Shown in pieces: positions 8,847-17,910 of a stretch of DNA of 64,000 nucleotides (positions are counted from its first letter, which is position 1; the number at the start of each line of letters is the position of its first letter). The notes beneath the pieces were generated by a model. That model ran no database searches. It was not told where the DNA came from and was given only the letters and a program-made list of their open reading frames with translations. The position numbers and the translations under genes are program-made. The DNA comes from Mariaggregatimicrobium sp964498785 (GTDB lineage: Bacteria; Zhuqueibacterota; Zhuqueibacteria; Thermofontimicrobiales; Thiofontviventaceae). The DNA lies in the NCBI GenBank assembly GCA_964498785.1, contig CAZCJL010000002.1, positions 62,001 to 126,000 on the forward strand. The letters run 5' to 3'.

Positions 8847-8907
8847 AGGCATAAATAATTTACGATAAAAATAAATAGACTAAACTATTATAATTAGGAG
8901 GTTTATT

Positions 8908-9096
8908 ATGAAAGCTGTTATTGATTCAGATCTCTGTACTGCATGTGAATTGTGCGTCGATATTTGTTCCGACGTGTTTGAAATGGGCGATGATGTAGCA
9001 ATTGTAAAAGTCGATACAGTTCCTGCTGATCTGGAAGATGATGTGAGAGAAGCTGCAGAAAGTTGTCCGGCAGAAGCTATCAGCATTGAAGAATAA
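8908..9096 (+). CDS. Small monocluster ferredoxin
   Basis: 62 residues. Cysteines at 10, 13, 16 and 20 (CTACELCVDIC) and a CP at 54 give the CxxCxxC...CP pattern of a single [4Fe-4S] ferredoxin, with one additional Cys (C20) that in related small ferredoxins may form a disulfide or serve as an alternative ligand. The rest is strongly acidic, as is usual for soluble electron carriers. A strong AGGAGG ribosome site, its own promoter and a terminator make it a monocistronic, probably well-expressed gene. It should shuttle low-potential electrons in the cytoplasm; the partner enzymes are not nearby. Confidence 0.93.
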   Translation: MKAVIDSDLCTACELCVDICSDVFEMGDDVAIVKVDTVPADLEDDVREAAESCPAEAISIEE

Positions 9097-9122
9097 ATAT
9101 ATCTCTTAAAATATGTTTATCT

Positions 9123-9152
9123 AAGGGCAGAACCTAATTCTGCCCTTTGTTG
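9123..9152 (+). terminator. Intrinsic terminator after the ferredoxin gene
   Basis: AAGGGCAGAA and TTCTGCCCTT pair in a 10-bp stem with a 5-nt loop, followed by TGTTGTTT. Confidence 0.75.
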
Positions 9153-9197
9153 TTTATATGTACCCCTCCGGTTTATGTAGCAACTTTGTTTTTTTAC

Positions 9198-9226
9198 TTG
9201 ATTTTCGAGAATATTTAGTTTAAATT
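9198..9226 (+). promoter_or_regulatory. Possible sigma70 promoter of the outer-membrane protein gene
   Basis: TTGATT, a 17-bp spacer and TAAATT, about 48 nt before the start. Both boxes are imperfect. Confidence 0.35.
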
Positions 9227-9273
9227 ATCGTAACGTAATTTAAACATTTTTTATATTATAAAGGGCTTTAATT

Positions 9274-10104
9274 ATGTTACGTAAAATGATATGCACGTTT
9301 ATTCTCCTTGTGGGTTTCTACAACACATCCCTTTACGCACAACTGGATAATTATAGGATTTCTAATGTTAAAGATTTTAAGCCTGTTTTTTTAGTTGATA
9401 TGCCCACCGCGAATATATTAACAGATGAGAGCGAGAACAATCGGGAACCGGCTAAATATTTTTTATTAACACTGCGCGTGTATAAACTTGGTGGAATGAA
9501 CGGCGGGTTAATGGTTGGCTTAACCAGGCATTTGATGTTTGGAGTTTCTTATGGTGGACAAAATTTGATTGGGGAAGGAAAAATTAATTGGAATCCTTCG
9601 CCGGGCATCAGTGTTCGCTATAAACTTTTTAGCGAAAGGTACCCTTTTCCTCCGGAAATTTCAATCGGTTATAATTCACAAGGATGGGGCAGTTACGATG
9701 AGGACTTGAAACGGTACGAAATTAAATCACCGGGTCTTTATCTGGTGATGAGCAAAAATTATTCCAATGCGATTGGTAATCTTGGATTTCATGGTGGAGT
9801 AAATTACAGCCAGGAAAATCAGGGTGGAGATAAAGATTTAAATATATTTTTAGGCGCACATCTAATTTTAGAAGAAGAACTTTCCCTTGTGTGGGAATAC
9901 GATTTTGGAACAAATGATAATGATGAAAAGTCTTATGGAGCAGGAAAAGGGTACATGAATGTAGGGATCCGATGGTTATTTGCTCGTCAATTAATTCTTG
10001 AGTTCTCTGCTAAAAATTTGCTTAATAATAAAAAGGGCGAGGACGGAAAGGCCGAACCATTATCAAACAGAGAAATGAAAATTATATACCGTCAGGAATT
10101 ATAA
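9274..10104 (+). CDS. Predicted outer-membrane beta-barrel protein, YjbH-like
   Basis: 276 residues with a signal peptide (MLRKMICTFILLVGF, cleaved after YAQ). The rest alternates short amphipathic strands and glycine-rich turns (GGLMVGLTRHLMFGVSYGG, ISVRYKLF, MNVGIRWLF, LILEFSAKNL), the pattern of a beta-barrel. It resembles the barrel part of YjbH-like proteins in FCB genomes, though I cannot name it firmly. It is followed after 16 nt by a lipoprotein gene and then by the acylase homologue and YhaM-like genes, all on the same strand. Function unknown. Confidence 0.7.
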   Translation: MLRKMICTFILLVGFYNTSLYAQLDNYRISNVKDFKPVFLVDMPTANILTDESENNREPAKYFLLTLRVYKLGGMNGGLMVGLTRHLMFGVSYGGQNLIGEGKINWNPSPGISVRYKLFSERYPFPPEISIGYNSQGWGSYDEDLKRYEIKSPGLYLVMSKNYSNAIGNLGFHGGVNYSQENQGGDKDLNIFLGAHLILEEELSLVWEYDFGTNDNDEKSYGAGKGYMNVGIRWLFARQLILEFSAKNLLNNKKGEDGKAEPLSNREMKIIYRQEL

Positions 10105-10123
10105 TAAAATTCAGGACATAGTG

Positions 10124-10675
10124 ATGACGAATAAAATTAAAATGATCACTCTTTTGTTTATTAGCATGTACGTATTTGGATGTTATACTGTAATAACACA
10201 CCCCCAAATTTCTGAGGACATAATTAGCGAAAATGAATATATGGATGATAATGTAACGCATTTTGATGAGTGTACCCAATGTCATAATAATTTTGATCGC
10301 TTTCGTCCTTTTAAAGAAAATTATCATACAATGTTAAGTAATGATTATGATAATTATGACTGGCAATATTATTATACCATGCCCTGGTGGGAAGAAGATC
10401 GATATTTTTCTCTGGTAAATACCGGGCAGAAAAGCAGAAAACTACCGCCAACTCAGAAACGATCTGTTGGGCAAAGAAATAACTCTGTACCAACAACTTC
10501 TACTACTGCGCCATCTCAACCAGGCAATTTAAGTAAATCTGTCCCTCCTGATAATAATGTAACGACAACCACAGAAAAGAAAACCAGTGATACAAATAAA
10601 CGAACCTCATCTCGCCGAAGCACTGGCACTGAACTTAAGAAAAAGAAAAAGTCATCCGGGAGTGACAAGAAATAG
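10124..10675 (+). CDS. Putative lipoprotein with a single CxxCH motif and basic tail
   Basis: 183 residues. The N-terminus is a short signal with a lipobox-like end (FISMYVFGC). Shortly after comes DECTQCHNNFDRF: one CxxCH, the covalent haem c attachment motif, though a single motif may also bind zinc. An aromatic, acidic segment follows (YDNYDWQYYYTMPWWEEDRYF), then a Pro/Ser/Thr-rich linker and a lysine-rich C-terminus. No family recognised with certainty. The start is GTG at 10121 or ATG at 10124; AGGA 7 nt before the ATG favours the latter. If haem is bound the protein would be a periplasmic or outer-membrane monohaem cytochrome paired with the barrel encoded just upstream. Confidence 0.65.
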   Translation: MTNKIKMITLLFISMYVFGCYTVITHPQISEDIISENEYMDDNVTHFDECTQCHNNFDRFRPFKENYHTMLSNDYDNYDWQYYYTMPWWEEDRYFSLVNTGQKSRKLPPTQKRSVGQRNNSVPTTSTTAPSQPGNLSKSVPPDNNVTTTTEKKTSDTNKRTSSRRSTGTELKKKKKSSGSDKK

Positions 10676-10714
10676 CCAGTTTTTTAAAAATAGCCGTAAT
10701 ATACAGGAGGTGAA

Positions 10715-13090
10715 ATGCTGCGAGGAATCAAAATTGCGTTAGGATTATTGATTGTATTCGGAATTACGGCAATTGTTGTTATAGTGCTTTCGATTCGATT
10801 AGCAAAGGATTCATTGCCACAAACTGATGGTACAATTAAATTATATGGACTTCGATCATCATGCAAAATATACCGTGATGATTTTGGCGTCCCACATATT
10901 ATTGCCAGAAATGAAGAAGATCTTTTTTTTGCTTTAGGATATGTTCATGCACAAGATCGGTTGTGGCAGATGGATTTCCATCGTCGGGTGGCAACAGGAA
11001 CGCTTTCTGAAATTTATGGTGAACGAACGATCCGTAGTGACAAATTTTATCGGACAATTGGTTTATATGATATCGCTCAAAAAATTGCAACGAATTTAAC
11101 TCCAGAATCACGCAATTTACTGTTTCATTACATTGCTGGTATAAATAATTACATCAAAAAAAATTATAATAATTTACCCATCGAATTTGCCCAACTGAAA
11201 TATCGGCCAGAACCCTGGAAAATACAAGATATTATCGCATTACAAAGACTCGTCGCGTGGGAGTGTTCAAAATCACGATATTACGATCTGTTAATCGGCA
11301 ACCTGGTCGCGAAATGTGGTTATCGAAAAGTGAATGAGTTATATCCGGGATATTTGAAAACACAATCATCTTTCCTGGCGAATCAATTAAAAGCAGCTCA
11401 AAATCTTATCCTCGATGTGACTGATTTTATGTTTAAAGTGCCTGAATTTGGGTTCTCATTTTTTGCAAATCAGATGTTTTGTGTAAATGGGGAAAAAACC
11501 ATCACAGGAAAACCGATATGTGCCTTTGCTCCCATTCAAAAACCTGCGTTACCTTCAAATTGGTACGAGGTACATCTTGTCGCCCCTTTTATTAATAGCT
11601 ACGGATTGACAATGCCCGGGTTGCCTGCACTTATGTCTTCCTTCAATGATAATTTTATCTGGATTTTGGCGTCGCTAAACTCCGATGATCTTGATTTTTA
11701 TATCGAACAAGTCGATTCTTTTCGCTATTTTTATAAAAATAGATGGTATCCACTGGAAACGAAAACAGAAATTATTAAAATTAAAGATAATGAACCACTG
11801 GAACTACTGGTGCGTACTACAAAACACGGCCCGATTGTTTCCGATTTGCTGAACAAAACTTATGCGAACGGTTTCGCAATGTCTGTTAAATGGCTTGGCC
11901 AAGAATTGACAGATGATTTTTCCGGATATTATCATCTGTTAAAATCGAGAAATGTAAACGATTTACCGGATGCCGCACATTCGATGAAAGTGCCGGCTTA
12001 TAAAATAATGTATGCAGATACAACAAATAATATCGGATTAAAAGTGGTTGGAATGCTGCTTAACAGACCAATCGGGGAGGCCGCTGTGCCACTCCCTGGT
12101 TGGAACAGTCGATATGATTGGCCAGACTTTATGCCGCAAAGTCGTTTAGACCGCTATGTAATTGTTGATAAAAAATATATATTTGCAGATAATACAACAG
12201 ACGATTCTATCGATGAATTACAGATTACATCTTATTTAGCGCCTGAATGTCGCTTTAATCATTTCAGAGAAACGATAGAGTCCGATGATAAAATTACTAT
12301 TGCTATGATTAAAGGGGTTCAGAATGAAATATATTCGCGACAAGCAAAATCGCTGGTTCCTCATTTTTTGAAGGTACTGCAATCTGTTCCCGATCACAGC
12401 AATCTCCAAACATTCTTTATTGATAATTTGGAGCAATGGAATTATTCTATGAATAAAAAGAAAATTGCTCCGACTATTTATAATATGTGTGTTGTGAGGC
12501 TTATGGAACAGATTTTTAAAGACGAGATGGGAGATTCGCTTTTTTCTTTTTTTACTGAGACCCCGGAGGCAATAGCCGCGTCTCTAACAAATATAAATGA
12601 AACAACATGGATAGACGATATTAGGACAACTGAAAACGAAAATTTAGATAGTATAATTTTAAGAAGTCTTGATGTTGCTTATCAATCTTTAGTACAAAAA
12701 TATGGGGACATAGTAGATGACTGGCGATGGGGCAAGGTTCATCAAATGTATTATGTGCATGAACTCGGTAAAGAATATCCGGATAATTGGGTGTTTAATA
12801 TTGAATCAGTCTCATTAAACGGGGCGAATTGTACAATCGATAACAGTGCGTATGAAGTGAGACGGTTGTTCAATGTTGCAGCAATTACCACCTGTCGCGG
12901 TATTGTTGATCTTTCACATATTGAGAATTCACAGATGATTATTTCGGTTGGCCAGTCCGGTCAACCGCTGGATGAGCATTACAAAGACCAGTTTTTACTA
13001 TGGCAAAAAGGGCTCTATCGAAATATTATATTTAATCAGGAGACGATACAACATTCGGGTTACAACCTGTTAGTTTTAAAACCAAATTAA
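10715..13090 (+). CDS. Penicillin acylase (S45) family homologue lacking the catalytic serine
   Basis: 791 residues, matching full-length penicillin amidases. A membrane anchor (about 7-28) is followed by the conserved alpha-chain start (YRDDFGVPHIIARNEEDL, then GYVHAQDRLWQMD), the DWRWGKVHQ motif and the typical C-terminal end (GQSGQPLDEHYKDQ). Active members cut themselves before a Ser in a (G/A)SN(A/N)W motif, and that Ser becomes the N-terminal nucleophile. Here the aligned residues 251-255 read ANQMF: Asn252 replaces Ser. The next motif, usually ANDPHL, reads AFAPI. The frame shows no stop or shift, so this looks like a retained, non-hydrolytic homologue. AGGAGG precedes the ATG. It lies 11 nt before the YhaM-like gene. 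Function unknown; substrate binding or a structural role is possible. Confidence 0.87.
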   Translation: MLRGIKIALGLLIVFGITAIVVIVLSIRLAKDSLPQTDGTIKLYGLRSSCKIYRDDFGVPHIIARNEEDLFFALGYVHAQDRLWQMDFHRRVATGTLSEIYGERTIRSDKFYRTIGLYDIAQKIATNLTPESRNLLFHYIAGINNYIKKNYNNLPIEFAQLKYRPEPWKIQDIIALQRLVAWECSKSRYYDLLIGNLVAKCGYRKVNELYPGYLKTQSSFLANQLKAAQNLILDVTDFMFKVPEFGFSFFANQMFCVNGEKTITGKPICAFAPIQKPALPSNWYEVHLVAPFINSYGLTMPGLPALMSSFNDNFIWILASLNSDDLDFYIEQVDSFRYFYKNRWYPLETKTEIIKIKDNEPLELLVRTTKHGPIVSDLLNKTYANGFAMSVKWLGQELTDDFSGYYHLLKSRNVNDLPDAAHSMKVPAYKIMYADTTNNIGLKVVGMLLNRPIGEAAVPLPGWNSRYDWPDFMPQSRLDRYVIVDKKYIFADNTTDDSIDELQITSYLAPECRFNHFRETIESDDKITIAMIKGVQNEIYSRQAKSLVPHFLKVLQSVPDHSNLQTFFIDNLEQWNYSMNKKKIAPTIYNMCVVRLMEQIFKDEMGDSLFSFFTETPEAIAASLTNINETTWIDDIRTTENENLDSIILRSLDVAYQSLVQKYGDIVDDWRWGKVHQMYYVHELGKEYPDNWVFNIESVSLNGANCTIDNSAYEVRRLFNVAAITTCRGIVDLSHIENSQMIISVGQSGQPLDEHYKDQFLLWQKGLYRNIIFNQETIQHSGYNLLVLKPN

Positions 13091-13101
13091 AGGCTTGTTC
13101 A

Positions 13102-14079
13102 ATGGAGCAAAAATTAATTAAGGATTTGAAACCAGGTGATTCTGTATTAACTTTTTTTGTGATTCGTAAAAAAGAAATCAAACAAAAAAAGTCAAACGGA
13201 GATCTATATCTATCTTTTGAATTTGGTGATCGTTCCGGAAGAATTCGAGGATCAGTGTGGGAAAACGTGGAAAAATTATATCAGGAATTTCATGTTTCCG
13301 ATGTGGTGAAAGTCAAGGGAAAAGTGATCAGTTATCGCGAAGAAGCCCATCTTTCTATTGGAAAAATGCGAAAAACAATTACGTCAGACAATATCCGCCC
13401 GCAGCAATTCCTTCCTGAAAGCAATACTGATAATAAAGAAATAGATCGTGAATTAATGGATTGGATTGCCAGCATTCATAATGCCCATATCAAAACCCTA
13501 TTAGAGGGGATTTTCAATGATCCGGAAATAAGGGAAAAATTCATGTTTGCACCAGCCGCCAAATTGTGGCATCATAATTATTTGGGCGGATTGGCGGAAC
13601 ATACATTATCTCTGATAAATCTGTGCCATCAATTACATCAACTCTATCCTCAACTAAATCGGGATGTTTTATTAGCCGCCGCGTTACTGCACGATCTTGG
13701 CAAAATTTATGAGTTGGAAACCAAAGGATTTATTAATTATTCTGCTGAAGGTCGTTTGATAGGCCATATTTCCATGGCATGCGAAATCGTGAACGATAAA
13801 ACAAAAAACATAAAAGATTTTCCCGACACCATAAAACAACAACTATTACATTGTATTTTAAGCCACCATGGCAAGCAGGAATACGGTTCCCCGGTTGTGC
13901 CGATGACTTTAGAAGCGCTGGTATTGAATTATGCGGATGAACTTGATTCAACGATTGCTGCATTTATGCGCATTAAAAAGAAAGATCACGAACCAGGAAA
14001 ACAATGGAGTAATTATGTGAATTTGCTGGATCGTTTTCTATATATCGAAGATTTGTCAGAACATAAATCTTCCGATTGA
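13102..14079 (+). CDS. YhaM-like 3'-5' exoribonuclease (OB-fold plus HD domain)
   Basis: 325 residues. Residues ~8-95 form an OB-fold nucleic-acid-binding domain (TFFVIRKKEIKQKKSNGD, GRIRGSVWEN). Residues ~150-300 form an HD domain with the metal ligands visible: LAEHTLSL (H167), LLHDLGK (H197-D198) and a later SHHGKQEYGSPVVP. The order OB-HD and the length fit YhaM/CBF1, a manganese-dependent single-strand 3'-5' exonuclease acting on RNA ends and DNA in the cytoplasm. The gene follows the acylase homologue by 11 nt and probably shares its transcript, although the functions look unrelated. Confidence 0.9.
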   Translation: MEQKLIKDLKPGDSVLTFFVIRKKEIKQKKSNGDLYLSFEFGDRSGRIRGSVWENVEKLYQEFHVSDVVKVKGKVISYREEAHLSIGKMRKTITSDNIRPQQFLPESNTDNKEIDRELMDWIASIHNAHIKTLLEGIFNDPEIREKFMFAPAAKLWHHNYLGGLAEHTLSLINLCHQLHQLYPQLNRDVLLAAALLHDLGKIYELETKGFINYSAEGRLIGHISMACEIVNDKTKNIKDFPDTIKQQLLHCILSHHGKQEYGSPVVPMTLEALVLNYADELDSTIAAFMRIKKKDHEPGKQWSNYVNLLDRFLYIEDLSEHKSSD

Positions 14080-14545
14080 GAGGGATGCATGTGCGGCAGA
14101 CTGATTGCCTTGGAGATAATCTATCTCAAAAGTAGTCCCGAAGCAGCTTTAGCGAGAAATAGTCTACAATTAATTCATTGCCCAAATCGTTTTTAGTAGA
14201 CTCCATTAGACGCCTTAGTTAAAACGCTAAAACTGCTTCAGGTATCCCTCCGAAATTAAATCAATTGTCATTTTTTATTTATTTTATAATTTTACAGTAT
14301 CCCCTTCAATGATCATACCAAAGATATGATTTTGTTAAAATGTCTGTTATTAATGTAGTTATAAAAATCAGATCGTTTCGCTTTCTTTATCATTTTGATA
14401 CTGCAACCAAAAATTTATTAAATTGAGAATTCAACATCCTGGTTTAATTAAATGCAGGCTATTTAAAAATTTAATTTCGATCTCGAAACTTTTACATCTA
14501 TTTTACGTTTTAAAAACCAGTATTTCGATATTTAATGGAGGGATT
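14080..14545. other. Intergenic region with a large palindromic element
   Basis: The first half is filled by the inverted-repeat element at 14081-14249. The second half is AT-rich without a supported gene. The open frame that reaches back to 14423 lacks a ribosome site and is only the upstream extension of the YIP1 gene. Confidence 0.6.
14081..14249. repeat. Nested inverted-repeat element (MITE-like)
   Basis: Three nested arm pairs share one centre: AGGGAT (14081) with ATCCCT (14244); GAAGCAGCTTTAGCG (14140-14154) with CGCTAAAACTGCTTC (14225-14239), 14 of 15 paired; and AGTCTAC (14161) with GTAGACT (14196). The element starts right after the YhaM-like stop codon. It shares no sequence with the palindrome at 31.3 kb, so it would be a different family. 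Confidence 0.6.
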
Positions 14546-15253
14546 ATGGATAATATCACTGCTGAAAAAAGCAACCATATAAGTACATTTGAAAAAATAG
14601 TAAATGTATTCGTAGAACCAAAAACAACATTCCAAAGCCTAAATCAAAATCCGGATTGGTTTGTGCCGATGATTATCGTTCTTGCAATCGTTGTCTTGTT
14701 TACGACGATTATTATGCCAATTGTATTGCCCGAGCAGATGGAACAACAAAAAACAAAAATGGCAGAAAAGGGAATGAGTGACAAAGAAATTGCAAATGCC
14801 GTGGCAATCGGGCAAAAAGTTGGGAGAATCGTCGGTCCTATATCGGCGAGTATTGTAATGATAATATATTTACTTGCTGTTTCCGGCATTTTGTTATTCA
14901 CCGGAAATATAATTATCGGCGGCGAAACCAGTTTCAAAAAAGTGCTATCCGTTGTAGCGTATTCATCTTTGATTGGCAGTTTGGGATCACTTTTAGTTTT
15001 GCCTCTTATTCTCGCTAAGAAGACCATGCATGTCGGTTACAACCTGGCAGCTTTCATGGCCTCGGATGCGCATAAAACTCCGCTGTACCAATTTTTATCA
15101 AAAATAGATTTCTTTGCAATTTGGCAGGTCATCGTAATCGGGATCGGCTTGTCTGTCATTTATAGATTCACTCCCAAAAAATCAATATCAATGGTTGCGA
15201 TTTTATATGTATTTTACGTTGTTATTTCAGTTGTGATAACAAGTGTATTTTAA
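14546..15253 (+). CDS. YIP1 family membrane protein
   Basis: 235 residues from the ATG at 14546, which has GGAGGG five nucleotides upstream; the longer frame to 14423 has no ribosome site. The N-terminal part (IVNVFVEPKTTFQSLNQNPDW) is the typical opening of bacterial Yip1-domain proteins, followed by about five transmembrane helices. The role of bacterial YIP1 proteins is unknown. The gene begins 32 nt before the TolC gene and is probably the first gene of the efflux operon, a common arrangement with MacAB-like genes in FCB genomes. Confidence 0.82.
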   Translation: MDNITAEKSNHISTFEKIVNVFVEPKTTFQSLNQNPDWFVPMIIVLAIVVLFTTIIMPIVLPEQMEQQKTKMAEKGMSDKEIANAVAIGQKVGRIVGPISASIVMIIYLLAVSGILLFTGNIIIGGETSFKKVLSVVAYSSLIGSLGSLLVLPLILAKKTMHVGYNLAAFMASDAHKTPLYQFLSKIDFFAIWQVIVIGIGLSVIYRFTPKKSISMVAILYVFYVVISVVITSVF

Positions 15254-15285
15254 ATTCATATCAGTTAAATTTTATAAGGGTTTAT

Positions 15286-16605
15286 ATGATGAAAAGCAGA
15301 ATTTTGTTCATCGGGTTCATCATCGCTTCTGTAATATCAGGTAGTTTGGATCTTCATGCCCGGGGTAAAGTCCATTCGGTTAATGATTGTATAAAAATTG
15401 CCCTAAAGAATAATACAGAGATTGTTTCAGCACAAAGCAATTATCAGATGTCGCAGGCTGGTTTAAAATCTGCCTGGGGCAATTTTATGCCATCAATTAC
15501 TGCTTCAGCACAATGGCGTCGCCGAAATGAAGATTTGATTATGTTTCGGTTTAAAGACTTTGTTCAGTCAAAAGATTCGTACTATTACGGTGTGGAGATA
15601 AGTCAGCCACTTTTTACCGGTTTTGGAAATTACGCATCATTAAAACAAAGCCGGGCCGAAGAAAAGATGGCTCAAAATTATCTGACTGCCACCCAACAAC
15701 AAACCGTACTGGAGGTTAAATTAAAATATTATGCTGTATTAAAAGCAATAGAGCTTTTAAAAGTGTCTCAAGAAGTGCTTCATGCCAGTGAGCAGGAATT
15801 GAAACGAATTGAGGCAATGGAAGAAATTGGATCTGCCTCCCGTGCCGAAGTATATCAACAAAAGGTGCGGGTCGGCGAATATAAACTGTTACTAATCGAC
15901 GCCCGAAATTCGCTGAGTACTGCAAAAGCGGAGCTAAACCACACCTTAGGTATTGACGTTAACACTGAACTCAATCTCGAGGAAGAAATTTTAGAGGTTA
16001 CTGATATTGATGTCAATTTCGAGGCGCTTGTAAATAAAGCACTAAATAACCGTGTGGATTATAAAGCTGCTCAGCAGAATGTGAATAGCGCTACAGCCAA
16101 TATCACAATTCAAAAAAGCGGATACTTTCCATCTATATCCTTGAACGCTGATTATAGCTGGTTCGATGTTGAGCTCCCCCAGACTTCCAGAGCGTTGAAG
16201 GAATTTGATAATTATAGTATAAGTTTGAATATGGGCATGACTATTTTTCAGGGATTTAAAACAAGAGCCAGAGTGAACAGTGCCAAAGCATCGCTAATAA
16301 AGGCCGAGGCAGAGCTGGAACAGACAAAACGTCAGGTTATGCTGGACGTAAAAACAGCAGTGCTCCATCTTCAAAAGGCGGCCGAAAATATAGAAATAAC
16401 AAAGGAGAATTTAGCGTCCGCAGAAGAAGATTACCGTCTCGCATCGGAACGATACCGGGTGGGCTCCGGAACTTTGCTCGAGCAAATGAACGCAGAAAGC
16501 TCTCTCAGTCGCGCAAAAGCAAACAGAATTGAAGCACTATATGATTATCAATATTATGTGGCAGCTCTTGAATTAGCTGTTGGTAATTTAAAAGTTGTTT
16601 TTTAG
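15286..16605 (+). CDS. TolC family outer-membrane efflux channel
   Basis: 439 residues with a signal peptide (cleaved near LHARG). Two repeats of the outer-membrane efflux protein fold are visible: each has a beta strand pair (YYGVEISQPLFTGFG; YSISLNMGMTIFQGFK) and long alternating coiled-coil helices (LKVSQEVLHASEQELKRIEA; VLHLQKAAENIEITKENLAS). Trimers form the outer-membrane barrel and periplasmic tunnel. Next genes are the membrane-fusion protein, ATPase and two permeases, so it should be the exit duct of a MacAB-type pump. A small hairpin (TTGGTT/AACCAA, 16623-16640) lies in the 65-nt gap to the next gene. Confidence 0.94.
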   Translation: MMKSRILFIGFIIASVISGSLDLHARGKVHSVNDCIKIALKNNTEIVSAQSNYQMSQAGLKSAWGNFMPSITASAQWRRRNEDLIMFRFKDFVQSKDSYYYGVEISQPLFTGFGNYASLKQSRAEEKMAQNYLTATQQQTVLEVKLKYYAVLKAIELLKVSQEVLHASEQELKRIEAMEEIGSASRAEVYQQKVRVGEYKLLLIDARNSLSTAKAELNHTLGIDVNTELNLEEEILEVTDIDVNFEALVNKALNNRVDYKAAQQNVNSATANITIQKSGYFPSISLNADYSWFDVELPQTSRALKEFDNYSISLNMGMTIFQGFKTRARVNSAKASLIKAEAELEQTKRQVMLDVKTAVLHLQKAAENIEITKENLASAEEDYRLASERYRVGSGTLLEQMNAESSLSRAKANRIEALYDYQYYVAALELAVGNLKVVF

Positions 16606-16670
16606 AATGTTTTTGTTGACAATTGGTTTAAGAGAACCAAAAGGAATTTATGGTTAACAGGGAGATTTGA

Positions 16671-17888
16671 ATGTCGAAAAAAAAGAAAATATTTTTGTTT
16701 CTGGGTGGTCTTATTATTATCATCATTTTTATCGCAGTCAATTTGCTTAAAAGCAAGGGGGGACATATTGAGGTGCAGGTGGCGGAAGTTGAGAGAGGCT
16801 CGATTACGCAAACAGTTTCCGGATCCGGAAAAATTCGGCCTGAGGTTGAAGTAAAAATTTCCGCGAATGTAAGTGCGGAAATTATCGGATTATATGTTAA
16901 AGAAGGAGATTTGGTTCAAAAAGGCGACTTGCTCGTGGAACTGGATAGCAAGCGTTATGAAGCAGCTTTGGAACGGGCAAAATCCAACCTGAAATCGGCT
17001 CAGGCGAATTTGCAAAAAGCTAAGTCTGATTATAGACGAACGCTGGATTTGTATAATAAAAAGTTGATTTCTGATGCAGAAAAAGAGAGCGCAGAAGCTT
17101 CTTTGCTGTTAGCAGAAAGCGAGGTCGAACAAGCGCGGGCAAGTTTAGAGGAAACAGATGATCAATTAAGAAAAACGAAAATTTTTTCGCCCATAACAGG
17201 TACAGTTTCTGAGTTGAATAAAGAATTGGGAGAAATTGCACTGGGTTCCACTTTTCAGGCGGATGTAATAATGGTTGTGGCAGATTTGTCGAATATGGAG
17301 GTGGTCGCTGATATTGATGAGAATGATGTGGTTCTGGTTTCAATTGGTGATTCAACCAATATTGAGGTTGATGCAATTCCGGATACGACCTTTTTAGGAG
17401 TCGTTACGGAAATAGCGCATTCTGCCACTACACGAGGCCTGGGAACGCAAGAAGAAGTCACGAATTTTGAGGTTAAGATAGCAATGATTAATTCGGTGGA
17501 AAAATTACGTCCGGGGATGTCTGCAACAGTCGATATAAAAACCGAAACCAGACGTGATATTTTGTATGTGCCTATTCAAGCTGTTACTGTTCGATTGCCG
17601 GATGAAATAAAAAGCGTAAACAAAGATGGAAAAGATGCAGGCAAAGGGGAAAGCGCTGAACCAATGGATGCTGATAAAAAAATGATTGAAGTAGTATTTG
17701 TCGTTGAGGATGAGACTGCGAAAACAGTTCCGGTGAAAACCGGAATAAGTAATGATACAGATATTGAGATAAAATCTGGTCTGGAAGAAGGTCAAAAAAT
17801 TGTTATCGGCAGCTATCGGGCGATCTCTAAAACATTGAAAGATGAAAGCCTTGTTAAGGTGGCTGATAAAACTAAATTGTCAAAATAG
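16671..17888 (+). CDS. Membrane-fusion (periplasmic adaptor) protein of a MacA/HlyD-type efflux system
   Basis: 405 residues. One N-terminal transmembrane helix (IFLFLGGLIIIIIFIAV) anchors it. A biotinyl-lipoyl-like half motif follows (VSGSGKIRPEVEVKISANVSAEI), then a coiled-coil hairpin (about 90-165, rich in Ala/Lys/Glu), the second lipoyl half (KTKIFSPITGTVSELN) and beta-barrel and membrane-proximal domains. Between about 300 and 330 there is a charged, low-complexity insert (KSVNKDGKDAGKGESAEPMD). It should link the TolC channel with the inner-membrane ABC permease encoded downstream. GGGAGA precedes the ATG. Confidence 0.93.
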   Translation: MSKKKKIFLFLGGLIIIIIFIAVNLLKSKGGHIEVQVAEVERGSITQTVSGSGKIRPEVEVKISANVSAEIIGLYVKEGDLVQKGDLLVELDSKRYEAALERAKSNLKSAQANLQKAKSDYRRTLDLYNKKLISDAEKESAEASLLLAESEVEQARASLEETDDQLRKTKIFSPITGTVSELNKELGEIALGSTFQADVIMVVADLSNMEVVADIDENDVVLVSIGDSTNIEVDAIPDTTFLGVVTEIAHSATTRGLGTQEEVTNFEVKIAMINSVEKLRPGMSATVDIKTETRRDILYVPIQAVTVRLPDEIKSVNKDGKDAGKGESAEPMDADKKMIEVVFVVEDETAKTVPVKTGISNDTDIEIKSGLEEGQKIVIGSYRAISKTLKDESLVKVADKTKLSK

Positions 17889-17910
17889 TTTTAATTTATA
17901 GAGGTATTCC

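Noticed and set aside
14265..14290. TTGTCA and TATAAT as a promoter of the YIP1/efflux operon
   Set aside because: The spacer is only 14 bp, unlike the 17 bp seen everywhere else.
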